Of a stretch of DNA of 64,000 nt, positions 41,884 through 49,714 are shown piece after piece (the stretch's first letter is position 1; each line of letters starts with the position of its first letter). Under the pieces are notes generated by a model, which saw nothing but the letters and a program-made list of their open reading frames with translations, made no database searches and had not been told where the DNA came from. Location: assembly GCF_030908215.1 (NCBI RefSeq), contig NZ_JAVFJK010000009.1:142010-206009 (forward strand), in the 5' to 3' direction. The translations under genes and the position numbers were made by a program. The stretch is from Sinomonas sp. ASV486. GTDB taxonomy: Bacteria > Actinomycetota > Actinomycetes > Actinomycetales > Micrococcaceae.

Positions 41884-42828
41884 ATGACTCAGGATCGTGA
41901 TCCGGATCACGGCACCGACGATCAGGCGCTGGACGCCTACTCGCGTACCGTCTCCGGCGTGGCCAGGCATCTGACGCCGCGCGTCGCGTCGGTGCGGACC
42001 GAGCGCGGGGCGGGCAGCGCCGTCGTGCTTACCGCGGAAGGGCACCTCGTGACGAACGCGCACGTGGTAGGCCGTGCGGACCGGGGCGAGGTCGCGTTTG
42101 CCGACGGCGCGGCGGGGCCGTTCGCGGTGATCGGGCGCGACCCGCTCTCGGACCTCGCGGTGCTGCGCTGCGGGATCCACGTGCCCGAGCCGCCCGAGTT
42201 CGGCGACGCCGACACCCTGCTGGTGGGCTCGCTCGTGGTCGCCGTCGGGAGCCCATTGGGGCTTGAGGGCAGTGTCACCGCCGGGGTGGTGAGCGCGCTC
42301 GGCCGGTCGATTCCGGCGCGGGGGCGCACGGCGTCACGCCTCATCGAGGACGTGATCCAGACCGACGCCGCGCTCAACCCGGGCAACTCTGGCGGCGCGC
42401 TCGCGGATTCGCGTGGCCGCGTCGTAGGGATCAACACGGCGGTGGCCGGCTTCGGACTCGGGCTCGCCGTGCCCGTCAACGCCACGACCCGCCGCATCCT
42501 CGAGGCCCTCCGCGAAGACGGCCGCGTGCGCCGCGCCTACCTCGGGCTCGTGAGCGTGCCGACGCCGCTCGACCCGCGCTGGGCCGAGCGCACTGGGACG
42601 CGCCGGGCGCTCCGCGTCGCCGAGGTGGTGGGCGGAAGCCCTGCGGAGTCGAGCGGCATCCGGCCGGGGGATCTGCTGATTGCCATCAATGGGGCCCCGC
42701 TCAAGGACGCCCAGTCGCTCCAGCGGCACATGTTCGCCGAGGCGATCGGACGCCGCACCGAGATCACGGTGCTGCGGGGAGAAGCGATGGTGGACGTCGT
42801 GACGGAACCCGCGGAGCTGCCGGACTAG
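41884..42828 (+). CDS. Trypsin-like serine protease with PDZ domain (DegP/HtrA type)
   Basis: A 314-residue S1C protease. The triad is visible in VTNAHVV (His), LSDLAVLR (Asp) and NPGNSGGAL (Ser), and VIQTDAALNPGNSGG is the family signature. A single PDZ domain follows (about 220-310: VAEVVGGSPAESSGIRPGDLLIAINGAPL). There is no signal peptide or TM segment, unlike most actinobacterial HtrAs, so it may be cytoplasmic. ATG 41884 is preferred over the GTG at 41875. Its stop is 17 nt from the convergent DUF1761 stop. Confidence 0.9.
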   Translation: MTQDRDPDHGTDDQALDAYSRTVSGVARHLTPRVASVRTERGAGSAVVLTAEGHLVTNAHVVGRADRGEVAFADGAAGPFAVIGRDPLSDLAVLRCGIHVPEPPEFGDADTLLVGSLVVAVGSPLGLEGSVTAGVVSALGRSIPARGRTASRLIEDVIQTDAALNPGNSGGALADSRGRVVGINTAVAGFGLGLAVPVNATTRRILEALREDGRVRRAYLGLVSVPTPLDPRWAERTGTRRALRVAEVVGGSPAESSGIRPGDLLIAINGAPLKDAQSLQRHMFAEAIGRRTEITVLRGEAMVDVVTEPAELPD

Positions 42829-42844
42829 CGCGGTCTCGCGAGGA

Positions 42845-43252
42845 CTATCTCCACAGCGTGACGATCGCGCCCATGATCGCGAACTCGGCTGGCTGCTGGG
42901 CCGCGCCGAGGAGGAACCGCCGCCAGCGGTCTTCTTCTTCCATGAACGCGTGCTGGCCGATGATGAGCGGCATGATGATCGCCGCGTAGAGGCCGATCCC
43001 GAAGAGGGCCGCCAGCCAAGGGTTCGAGACGCCGGCATAGCCGAGGAGCCATCCGATCCCCACCGCCTGGACCACCCGCGTGAGGAACCCGATGGCAAGC
43101 GCCGACCGGGGCCACGACTCCGGCCCCGCGGGGACCCGCAGCGACCGGGCGAGCGGCGGCGCGAGCCTCGCCCAGTAAAGCCCCCCGAAACCGAAGGAGA
43201 CCGCTGTAGCGAGCAGTACGGCCCAGATGCTGACGGGAGGCAAGGACAACAC
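42845..43252 (-). CDS. DUF1761-like membrane protein
   Basis: About 135 residues with four hydrophobic helices, starting VLSLPPVSIWAVLLATAVSFGFGGLYW. The frame extends to an ATG at 43294, but a TATAGAAT -10 box at 43265-43272 (minus strand) puts transcription start close to the GTG at 43252, so that start is preferred. The pattern W-A-x-x-A-x-x-x-F-x-x-G-x-x-W and GYAGVSNPWLAALFGIGLYA fit DUF1761, a family of small membrane proteins of unknown role. It is divergent from a TetR regulator that likely controls it. Confidence 0.65.
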   Translation of the reverse strand: MLSLPPVSIWAVLLATAVSFGFGGLYWARLAPPLARSLRVPAGPESWPRSALAIGFLTRVVQAVGIGWLLGYAGVSNPWLAALFGIGLYAAIIMPLIIGQHAFMEEEDRWRRFLLGAAQQPAEFAIMGAIVTLWR

Positions 43253-43264
43253 GGCGAACCCTAC

Positions 43265-43301
43265 GATTCTATAAGTGATCTCTAGAGACGTCATCTAGTA
43301 T
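43265..43301. promoter_or_regulatory. Overlapping divergent promoters with TetR-type operator
   Basis: A perfect TCTCTAGAGA dyad (43279-43288) lies between two -10-like boxes: TATAGAAT on the minus strand (43265-43272) and TAGTAT on the plus strand (43296-43301). AGTGAT and GATGAC are at -35 distance for each. A TetR dimer bound at the dyad would cover both spacers and silence both genes. Confidence 0.6.
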
Positions 43302-43311
43302 CGTTGGGGGA

Positions 43312-43956
43312 ATGAGACGGGTCAAGGGCTCAACGGAAGCCGCAACGGAGAGCCGCCGCGCCCAGGGTGAGGAGACCCGGCGGCGCATCCTGCAGGCCGC
43401 CGGGGACGAGTTCGCAGAGCGCGGCTACCAGTCGGCCACCATGGCGCGCATCGCCGAACGCGCAGGGGTGGCCGTCCAGACGGTGTACTTCAGCTTCCGC
43501 AACAAGCCGGCACTGTTGAGCGCGCTCATCGAGTCGCAGGTGGTGGGTCCGGAGGATCCAACGCGGCCGGAGGACACAGACTGGTTCGCCGAGATGCTTG
43601 CGCGCACCGATGGGGCTGACGCACTGCGGCTGTTCGCCGAGGGCGGCCTCGGCGTTTTCGAGCGCGCCTCTGTTGCCGTGGAGACGGCCCGCCTTGCCGC
43701 CCCTGCGGAACCGGCCATTGCTGGCGTCCTCGAGTACTTCGACGGCCTCAGGCGGGTCCAGTTCTCGCGAGTGGTCGAGGCCCTCCGTCATCACGGCGCT
43801 CTCAGGGCAGACCTCAGCCCAGAACGGGCCACCGACGTCCTCATGGTAGTCGCGAGCCCGCAAACGTACTTGGCGTTCACTCGGGGTCAAGGCTGGGAGC
43901 CGCGCGAGTGGGCGCAGTGGCTCGGCGACGCGCTCGCCCATCTCTTGCTCGACTAG
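43312..43956 (+). CDS. TetR-family transcriptional regulator
   Basis: A 214-residue TetR regulator. The N-terminal HTH is in TRRRILQAAGDEFAERGYQS and ARIAERAGVAVQTVYFSF, followed by RNKPALLSALIE. The C-terminal ligand domain is helical (ARTDGADALRLFAEGGLGVF, VEALRHHGALRADLSPERAT). ATG 43312 follows TTGGGGGA with a TAGTAT box 10 nt upstream. It probably represses itself and the divergent DUF1761 gene through the dyad at 43279. Confidence 0.88.
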   Translation: MRRVKGSTEAATESRRAQGEETRRRILQAAGDEFAERGYQSATMARIAERAGVAVQTVYFSFRNKPALLSALIESQVVGPEDPTRPEDTDWFAEMLARTDGADALRLFAEGGLGVFERASVAVETARLAAPAEPAIAGVLEYFDGLRRVQFSRVVEALRHHGALRADLSPERATDVLMVVASPQTYLAFTRGQGWEPREWAQWLGDALAHLLLD

Positions 43957-43970
43957 CTACTGCCCCGGGC

Positions 43971-44453
43971 TCACAGGACCTCGACCCCGTCCTCGAGCTC
44001 AAGCGTGCGCTTCTCGTTGAGGCCCGTGAGCGCGGCTTGGATGTGCAGGGCGCCGTGGTCACCGAAGTACTCCTCGTACTCGTCGGTCCCCACGAACGTC
44101 CACTCGGTGAGCTCCTCCTCCTGGAGGGTGACGTGCGCGCCCTCGGGGAGCATGCCGCCGTCGTACAGGAAGCTCAGCCCGTCCCCGACCGGGTCCGGGA
44201 ACGCCGAATGGGCAATGAGCAGGAGCGCGCCGGGCTCGATGTCCAGCCCGAGCTCCTCGCGGCCCTCGCGGCGGGCGGCCTTGCGCGGCGCCTCGCCGGG
44301 ATCCACGGTGCCGCCCGGGAGGAGCCAGCCCTCCTTGTAGTTGGGCTTGACGGCGAGGACACGGCCGTCGACGTCGCGGATTACTAGTCCCGCGGCGACG
44401 CGCCGTCGCGGAAGCGTGCGGAAGTACTCGCGGCTCACGGCGCTCAGCTCCAT
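43971..44453 (-). CDS. NUDIX hydrolase
   Basis: A 160-residue NUDIX protein. The box runs from GGTVDPGEAPRKAARREG into REELGL, with the metal-binding glutamates in REGREE. It starts RRRVAAGLVIRDVDGRVLAV and continues KEGWLLPGG, typical of the MutT/ADP-ribose group acting on small nucleotide derivatives. The specific substrate is not evident. Its start is 32 nt from the divergent GDPD gene. Confidence 0.87.
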   Translation of the reverse strand: MELSAVSREYFRTLPRRRVAAGLVIRDVDGRVLAVKPNYKEGWLLPGGTVDPGEAPRKAARREGREELGLDIEPGALLLIAHSAFPDPVGDGLSFLYDGGMLPEGAHVTLQEEELTEWTFVGTDEYEEYFGDHGALHIQAALTGLNEKRTLELEDGVEVL

Positions 44454-44471
44454 ACGCCGAGCCTACCCGCG

Positions 44472-44477
44472 TACCGT
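44472..44477 (+). promoter_or_regulatory. TACCGT -10-like box for a leaderless GDPD start
   Basis: TACCGT ends 7 nt before the GTG at 44485, matching the arrangement at 10887 and 32573. Confidence 0.45.
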
Positions 44478-44484
44478 GAGATGC

Positions 44485-45261
44485 GTGGCGTTCCTGCACC
44501 CTGCCCCGATGGCCTTCGCGCACCGCGGCTTCTCCCTCAACGGCCTCGAGAACACCCTCACGGCTTTCCGCGCGGCGTGGGATCTCGGGATCACGCACCT
44601 CGAGACGGACGTCCGTGCGACGCACGACGGCGCGCTGGTCGCCTTCCACGACGACCGCCTTGACCGCGTCACGGACCGCTCGGGCCTCTTGGCCGAGCTG
44701 GCCTGGGCCGAGGTGGCGGCGGCCCGCATAGCTGGGTCCGCGGGGGCGTCCGAGCGCATCCCGCTCTTTGCCGACCTCGCCGAGGACCTGCCCGACGCCC
44801 GCCTCAACGTCGACGTGAAGTCCGCGGACGCCGTCGTGCCATTCGCCGAGACCATCGAGCGGATGCGCCTCCACGACCGCGTCCTGGTCACGTCTTTCTC
44901 CGACGCACGACGCCGCGCAGTCCTCGCGCGCCTGTCGCGGCCGGTCGCGTCGTCGGCGGGAATGCGGACGGCGGCGGCGTTCCGTCTGCTCGGGGCGTCG
45001 ATCCCGGCCGCGGCGGGGCGCCGGCTGCTGAGGGACGTCGATGCGCTGCAGGTCCCCGAGCGGTACGGGGCAGTCCGTGTGGTGACGGCGCGGTTCGTGG
45101 ACCGGGCGCACGCCGCGGGTCTGCAGGTGCACGTGTGGACCGTCAACGCCGCCGAGGACATGAATCGCCTGCTGGACCTGGGCGTGGACGGTCTCGTGAC
45201 CGACCGCACGGACGTGCTGCGAGCCGTGCTCGAGGCCCGAGGAGCGTGGCCGATGGCATAG
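44485..45261 (+). CDS. Glycerophosphodiester phosphodiesterase
   Basis: A 258-residue GDPD-family TIM-barrel enzyme. Catalytic elements are AFAHRGFSLNGLENT (His and Glu), THLETDVRATHDGALVAFHDD (Glu-Asp metal ligands and second His) and LNVDVKSAD. The C-terminal VHVWTVNAAEDMNRLLDLGVDGLVTD is the classic closing strand. It hydrolyses glycerophosphodiesters to glycerol-3-phosphate and an alcohol. There is no signal peptide, so it is cytoplasmic. GTG 44485 is preferred over GTG 44476 because of the TACCGT box. Confidence 0.9.
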   Translation: MAFLHPAPMAFAHRGFSLNGLENTLTAFRAAWDLGITHLETDVRATHDGALVAFHDDRLDRVTDRSGLLAELAWAEVAAARIAGSAGASERIPLFADLAEDLPDARLNVDVKSADAVVPFAETIERMRLHDRVLVTSFSDARRRAVLARLSRPVASSAGMRTAAAFRLLGASIPAAAGRRLLRDVDALQVPERYGAVRVVTARFVDRAHAAGLQVHVWTVNAAEDMNRLLDLGVDGLVTDRTDVLRAVLEARGAWPMA

Positions 45262-45293
45262 CCCTGCCTGAGTGCCCCAGCCCCGTCTTGCCC

Positions 45294-45359
45294 TTGTGGG
45301 GTCTCTGGCAGGCCGTTGTGGGGTCTCTGGCACGCGGTTGCGGGGTCCCTTGCGTTCCG
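45294..45359 (+). repeat. 22-bp tandem repeat array C (TTGCGGGGTC family)
   Basis: Three units start at 45294, 45316 and 45338: TTGTGGGGTCTCTGGCA, the same again, then TTGCGGGGTCCCTTGC. The period is 22 here rather than 21. It lies in the 305-bp gap between the GDPD gene and the secreted phosphatase. The rest of that gap (45360-45566) shows only AAAGGAGAG near 45376 and no convincing gene. Confidence 0.82.
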
Positions 45360-45566
45360 CCGGGGCCACTTCGCCAAAAGGAGAGAATCCGGCGAATATG
45401 CCGTGAATTCGCTGGGAAATCAGCAAATCAGGAGCGAACTCTGACCGAAGATTCGACGCAGGGCCTCCCGCGCCGTCCTGCGCTCCACGATGCTTTGGAA
45501 GCATCGACTGGGGGCCGCGCAGCGGTCCGGACGCTCGCGCGCCCGCACGCCGAAACGAGGAGCGAT

Positions 45567-47216
45567 ATGAAGATCACGACGAAACGCGCTGCCGCCGCAG
45601 TGCTTGGTGCGGCCCTCGCCGCGGGAGGCGCTGCCACGACCGCGTTCGCCGCCGGGACACCGCAGAAGGCCAACTCTGACAAGCACGTCCTGCTGCTCTC
45701 GGTGGACGGTCTGCACCAGTCGGACCTCGACTGGTACGTCAAGAACCACCCGGGCTCTGCAATCGCCAACCTCGTGGGCCACGGCACGAGCTACACGGAC
45801 GCCCAGACGCCGGTGCCGTCCGACTCATTCCCCGGCATGGTCGGCCAGATCACGGGCGGCAACCCCGGCACCACGGGCGTCTATTACGACGACACCTGGA
45901 ACCGCAAGCTCCTCCCCGCGGGCACCACAGACTGCGCCCACACGGCACCCGGTGCCGAGGTCTCCTACACCGAGGCCGCGGACAAGAACCCGAACGCGCT
46001 CGACGCCGGCCAGGGTCTGGCGGGCCTCCCCGGCAGCATCCTGAAGATGACCGGCAACGCGGCGTCGCTCCTCGACCCGGCCCAGCTCCCTGTCGATCCG
46101 GCTACGTGCAAGCCCGTCTACCCGCACCAGTACCTCAAGGTGAACACGGTCTTCGAGGTGGCAAAGCAGGCTGGCCTCCACACGGCGTGGTCGGACAAGC
46201 ACGTTGCGTACGAGATCCTCAACGGTCCGTCCAGCACGGGCATCGACGACCTCTTCGCGCCGGAGATCAACTCGGACGCCTCGATCGCCGGCTTCAAGGG
46301 TGACTGGACCAAGGACAACCTTGCCACCCAGCAGTACGACGGCTACAAGGTCCAGGCCGTGCTCAACGAGATCAACGGCAAGGACCACTCCGGCGCCACC
46401 GCCGCAGGCGAGCCGGCTGTGTTCGGCATGAACTTCCAGACCATCTCGACGGCGCAGAAACTCCCGATGTCGGACGGCCTCAAGGGCGGCTACCTCGCCG
46501 ATGGTGTGACCCCCGGCCCGCTCCTTTCCAAGGCGCTCGACTACATCGACGCGAAGGTCGGGGCGATGACCGCCGCGATCGCGCAGACGCCGGACGCGAA
46601 GAAGACCACGGTGATCCTCTCGGCGAAGCACGGCCAGTCGCCGATGGAACCCGCCGCGCTCAAGCGTGTCGACGACGGCCCCATCATCGATGGCCTCAAC
46701 GCCGCCTGGCGCGCGGCGGGCCACTCGGGCGACCTCGTGGCGTTCTCCACGGACGACGACGTCATGCAGCTCTGGCTGACCGAGCACACCCAGATGGCTG
46801 CGGACTTCGCGAAGCAGTACCTGCTCTCCCACAGCGCGGCAGGCAACGACATCAACAAGGCGCCCCTCACGGTCCAGGCCTCGGGCCTGACCACGGTCTA
46901 CGCGGGCCAGCAGGTGGCGGACTTCTTCCACACCTCGGCCACGGACGAGCGCATTCCGGACATCTTCGGGGTCGTCCAGCACGGCGTCGTGTACACGGGC
47001 GGACATGGCAAGATCGCGGAGCACGGCGGCGCAGACCCGCAGGACCGCCACGTCCCGATCGTCGTCTCGCAGGGCACCGATTCGGGCGCCTCGATTGTGA
47101 CGAGCTCCGTTGAGACCACGCAGATCGCCCCGACGATCCTGCGTCAGCTCGGCCTCAACGTCCACGACCTCCAGGCCGTGCAGATCGAGGGGACCCAGGT
47201 CCTCCCGCAGCACTGA
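45567..47216 (+). CDS. Secreted alkaline-phosphatase-superfamily protein (phosphodiesterase / nucleotide pyrophosphatase type)
   Basis: A 549-residue exported enzyme. ATG 45567 follows GAGGAG; the signal peptide has KITTKRAAAAVLGAALAAGG and a likely cut at AFA. Metal and catalytic regions are HVLLLSVDGLHQSDL (first Asp), TPVPSDSFPGMVGQITGG (nucleophile Ser/Thr site), TAWSDKHVAYEI (Asp and His), ILSAKHGQSPM and HGGADPQDRHVPIVV (late His). This arrangement is of the type I phosphodiesterase / nucleotide pyrophosphatase group. It probably releases phosphate from extracellular organic phosphate. It is flanked on both sides by TTGCGGGGTC repeats. Confidence 0.88.
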   Translation: MKITTKRAAAAVLGAALAAGGAATTAFAAGTPQKANSDKHVLLLSVDGLHQSDLDWYVKNHPGSAIANLVGHGTSYTDAQTPVPSDSFPGMVGQITGGNPGTTGVYYDDTWNRKLLPAGTTDCAHTAPGAEVSYTEAADKNPNALDAGQGLAGLPGSILKMTGNAASLLDPAQLPVDPATCKPVYPHQYLKVNTVFEVAKQAGLHTAWSDKHVAYEILNGPSSTGIDDLFAPEINSDASIAGFKGDWTKDNLATQQYDGYKVQAVLNEINGKDHSGATAAGEPAVFGMNFQTISTAQKLPMSDGLKGGYLADGVTPGPLLSKALDYIDAKVGAMTAAIAQTPDAKKTTVILSAKHGQSPMEPAALKRVDDGPIIDGLNAAWRAAGHSGDLVAFSTDDDVMQLWLTEHTQMAADFAKQYLLSHSAAGNDINKAPLTVQASGLTTVYAGQQVADFFHTSATDERIPDIFGVVQHGVVYTGGHGKIAEHGGADPQDRHVPIVVSQGTDSGASIVTSSVETTQIAPTILRQLGLNVHDLQAVQIEGTQVLPQH

Positions 47217-47240
47217 CGCCTGGGGCCCTGGCCCGCCAGG

Positions 47241-47302
47241 GACCCCACAACGGATCGCCAGAGACCCCGCAACCTCCCTTGAGGTTGCGGGGTCTCTGGC
47301 GA
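47241..47302. repeat. Array D: inverted TTGCGGGGTC units forming an 18-bp hairpin
   Basis: Two reverse units (GACCCCACAA at 47241, GACCCCGCAA at 47263, period 22) meet one forward unit. The junction is a perfect stem: arms 47258-47275 (CCAGAGACCCCGCAACCT) and 47282-47299, with loop CCCTTG. It lies between the convergent phosphatase and TMEM175 genes and almost certainly works as a bidirectional terminator. Units share TCTCTGGC with array C. Confidence 0.88.
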
Positions 47303-47304
47303 GG

Positions 47305-47904
47305 CTAGGCGTCGTCGCCCGCCGTGCTGTTCCCCTCCACGGCCCGTTCGATCCGCCTATCCGGCACGATCCAGATCGTGGCCACGACCACGTACGCGGC
47401 CACGCCGATCCACACGGAGAGCAGCGTTCCTGCGCACCCGGCCACGTAGATCGCCATGGACCACTTGCCTTTAGCGTCGTTGCTGATCGCGTGGGCCAGC
47501 CGGCTCTCGGAGCCCTGCAGCCGGATGAGCCGCGACTGGAAGATCGTGTAGGAGACCGCCGCGGCCAGGAGGTTGACCCCGTACACGAGCACGGGGAGCG
47601 TCGCGAGTGCGCTCTCATCCATCCAGCGGGTGGTGAAGGGGACGATCGAGAGCCAGAACAGCAGGTTGAGGTTCGCCCACAGAGCGCCGCCGTCCACGCG
47701 GCTGGTCAGGTGCATGAGGTGGTGGTGGTTGGTCCAGTAGATCCCGATGTACACGAAGCTCAGCACGTACGTGAGCAGCGTGGGCACGATCTCTCCGAGC
47801 CCGTGCAGGTCCGGTGTGTCCGGGATCTTGAGCTCCAGGACCATGATCGTGATCGCGATGGCGAGGACGCCGTCGCTGAAGGCCTCGACGCGGTTGGTCT
47901 CCAC
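47305..47904 (-). CDS. TMEM175-family potassium channel-like protein
   Basis: A 199-residue membrane protein with six helices. The N-terminal RVEAFSDGVLAIAITIMVLEL holds the R-x-x-x-F-S-D motif that defines TMEM175 (DUF1211) channels. TM2-3 contain YWTNHHHLMHLTSRVD. Bacterial members form K+-permeable tetramers. The C-terminal tail RRIERAVEGNS is polar. ATG 47904 begins METNRVEAF. Its physiological role here is unknown. Its start is 38 nt from the divergent glycerate kinase. Confidence 0.9.
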   Translation of the reverse strand: METNRVEAFSDGVLAIAITIMVLELKIPDTPDLHGLGEIVPTLLTYVLSFVYIGIYWTNHHHLMHLTSRVDGGALWANLNLLFWLSIVPFTTRWMDESALATLPVLVYGVNLLAAAVSYTIFQSRLIRLQGSESRLAHAISNDAKGKWSMAIYVAGCAGTLLSVWIGVAAYVVVATIWIVPDRRIERAVEGNSTAGDDA

Positions 47905-47942
47905 ACGGACATTCTGTCAGTGGGTGCTGGCAGGATGGGGGA

Positions 47943-49058
47943 ATGCGCATCCTCATCGCCCCGGACAAGTTCAAAGGCTCCCTCACGGCCGCCGAGGCCG
48001 CCGACGCCATGGCCGAGGGCGCCCTGGCCATCTACTCCGAGGCGGAGATCGTCCGCATGCCAGTCGCGGATGGCGGCGAGGGCACCCTCGAGGCGGCCGT
48101 CGCCGCGGGCTTCGAGGAACGGATCCGCGCCGTGACGGGCCCGCTCATCAAGCCGGTGGGCGCCGCGTGGGCGCTCAGGGGCACGACGGCGGTCATCGAG
48201 ACCGCGCAGGCGTCCGGCCTCGCCGCCCTCGGCGCGGATCCTGATGCCGAGACGGCTGGCAGAGCCCATTCCTACGGCGCCGGGCAGCTCATCGCGGCCG
48301 CGCTCGACGCCGGGGCGACCGAGATCATCCTGGGCCTCGGCGGCTCCGCGATGACGGACGGCGGGTGCGGCGCCCTGCGAGCACTCGGCCTGCGTCCGCT
48401 CGACGCCGCCGGGAACGTTGTGCCGCTCGGCGGGGCCGCCCTCGCCGACGTCGTGTCCGTGGATGCCTCCGCCCTCGACCCTCGGCTTTCTAGCGCGCGT
48501 CTGCGCATCGCCGTCGACGTCCGCAATCCGCTGGTCGGAACCGACGGCGCCGCGCACGTCTTCGGGCCGCAGAAGGGCGCGGATGCCGAGGCCGTGGCGG
48601 CGCTCGACGCCGGTCTGCGCACCTGGGCCCGCGTCCTCGCCGAAGCGACGGGTCGCGACGTCGACGTTCCAGGCGCGGGCGCCGCGGGCGGCTTCCCGGC
48701 GGCGTTCCTCGCGTTCACGGACGCGCGGCTCGAGAGCGGCTTCGATCTCGTCGCGGAACTCGTGGGGCTCGATGCGCAGCTGGCCTCGGCCGACCTCGTC
48801 ATCACGGGCGAGGGGTCGCTCGATGGGCAGTCGCTCACGGGCAAGGCGCCGATTGCGCTCGCGGACCGCGCGCGGGACCGCGGCATTCCCGTCATCGCCG
48901 TTGCCGGACGAATCGAGGCGACACCTGAGCAGCTCGCCGAGCACGGGATCGAGGCTGCGGGCGTGCTCGTCGACCTCGCGCCGACTCCCGCTGACGCCAT
49001 CGCCAACGGCGCCGATTACGTCCGCCGCGCTGTCGCGGAGCTCCTCGCCGGCGCCTGA
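47943..49058 (+). CDS. Glycerate kinase (GlxK/GarK family)
   Basis: A 371-residue glycerate 2-kinase-type enzyme. The start RILIAPDKFKGSLTAAEAA is the family hallmark, followed by VRMPVADGGEGT, EIILGLGGSAMTDGG, DVRNPLVGTDGAAHVFGPQKGA, GAAGGFPAAFLAF and ITGEGSLDGQSLTGKAP. It phosphorylates D-glycerate using ATP, feeding glycolysis. ATG 47943 is preceded by GGATGGGGGA. No other glyoxylate-pathway gene is adjacent. Confidence 0.93.
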   Translation: MRILIAPDKFKGSLTAAEAADAMAEGALAIYSEAEIVRMPVADGGEGTLEAAVAAGFEERIRAVTGPLIKPVGAAWALRGTTAVIETAQASGLAALGADPDAETAGRAHSYGAGQLIAAALDAGATEIILGLGGSAMTDGGCGALRALGLRPLDAAGNVVPLGGAALADVVSVDASALDPRLSSARLRIAVDVRNPLVGTDGAAHVFGPQKGADAEAVAALDAGLRTWARVLAEATGRDVDVPGAGAAGGFPAAFLAFTDARLESGFDLVAELVGLDAQLASADLVITGEGSLDGQSLTGKAPIALADRARDRGIPVIAVAGRIEATPEQLAEHGIEAAGVLVDLAPTPADAIANGADYVRRAVAELLAGA

Positions 49059-49075
49059 TCCGCCGTCCATCTGGC

Positions 49076-49165
49076 GGGCGGGGTCACTTTTCAGGGTTGC
49101 GGGGTCAGGTCACAAGGTTGCGGGGTCAGGTCACAGGGTTGCGGGGTCACGTCTCGCGGTTGAGC
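49076..49165 (+). repeat. 21-bp tandem repeat array E (TTGCGGGGTC family)
   Basis: TTGCGGGGTCAGGTCACA-type units start at 49097, 49118 and 49139. A degenerate unit precedes them (49076, GGGCGGGGTC) and a partial one follows (49160). The period is exactly 21. It lies between the convergent glycerate kinase and idi genes. Confidence 0.85.
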
Positions 49166-49185
49166 GATGCCCCCGCCCGGGGTGG

Positions 49186-49710
49186 CTAGCGGCCCTGAGC
49201 TGCCAGGGCGTCGAGCTGCATGACGAGCCACGGACTGAACGCGTAGGGCGCCGCGGCGACGGCGGCGTGGAATTCGGCGACGTCGGACCAGGCCCACTCG
49301 GAGACCTCGTCCGGGTTCGGCGCCGGATCACCGGCAGCGACGGCGCGGAATACCGGGCAGATCTCGTACTCGACGATTCCCGAGACGTCCACGGCGCGGT
49401 ACCGGAAGTCCGGCAGCACGGGTTCAATGGAGCCGACCTCGAGCCCGAGCTCCTGCTGGGCGCGGCGCCGGATTGCGTCGTCGAACGCCTCTCCCGGCGC
49501 GGGATGCCCGCAGAACGCGTTGGTCCATACCCCTGGCCACGTCTTCTTCGAGAGCGCCCGGCGCGTCACGAGCACGCGCCCGTCCGGCCCGAACACGTGG
49601 CAGGAGAACGCGAGGTGCAGCGGCGTATGGTCCGTGTGGACCGTGGCCTTGGGCGCGGTGCCGAGGAGTGCGCCGTTGTCGTCCACGAGCTGGACGAGTT
49701 CTTCGGTCAT
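49186..49710 (-). CDS. idi: Isopentenyl-diphosphate delta-isomerase, type I
   Basis: A 174-residue NUDIX-fold IPP isomerase. ATG 49710 (MTEELVQLVDD) has GGAGAATAGGAA upstream; the longer frame is not needed. Key motifs are LHLAFSCHVF, ALSKKTWPGVWTNAFCGHP (catalytic Cys), GEAFDDAIRRRAQQELGL (modified NUDIX box) and VEYEICPVFRAV (catalytic Glu). It interconverts IPP and DMAPP for isoprenoid synthesis. It is 4 nt downstream of the uracil/xanthine permease stop and so co-transcribed with it, an odd functional pairing. Confidence 0.93.
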   Translation of the reverse strand: MTEELVQLVDDNGALLGTAPKATVHTDHTPLHLAFSCHVFGPDGRVLVTRRALSKKTWPGVWTNAFCGHPAPGEAFDDAIRRRAQQELGLEVGSIEPVLPDFRYRAVDVSGIVEYEICPVFRAVAAGDPAPNPDEVSEWAWSDVAEFHAAVAAAPYAFSPWLVMQLDALAAQGR

Positions 49711-49714
49711 GTTC

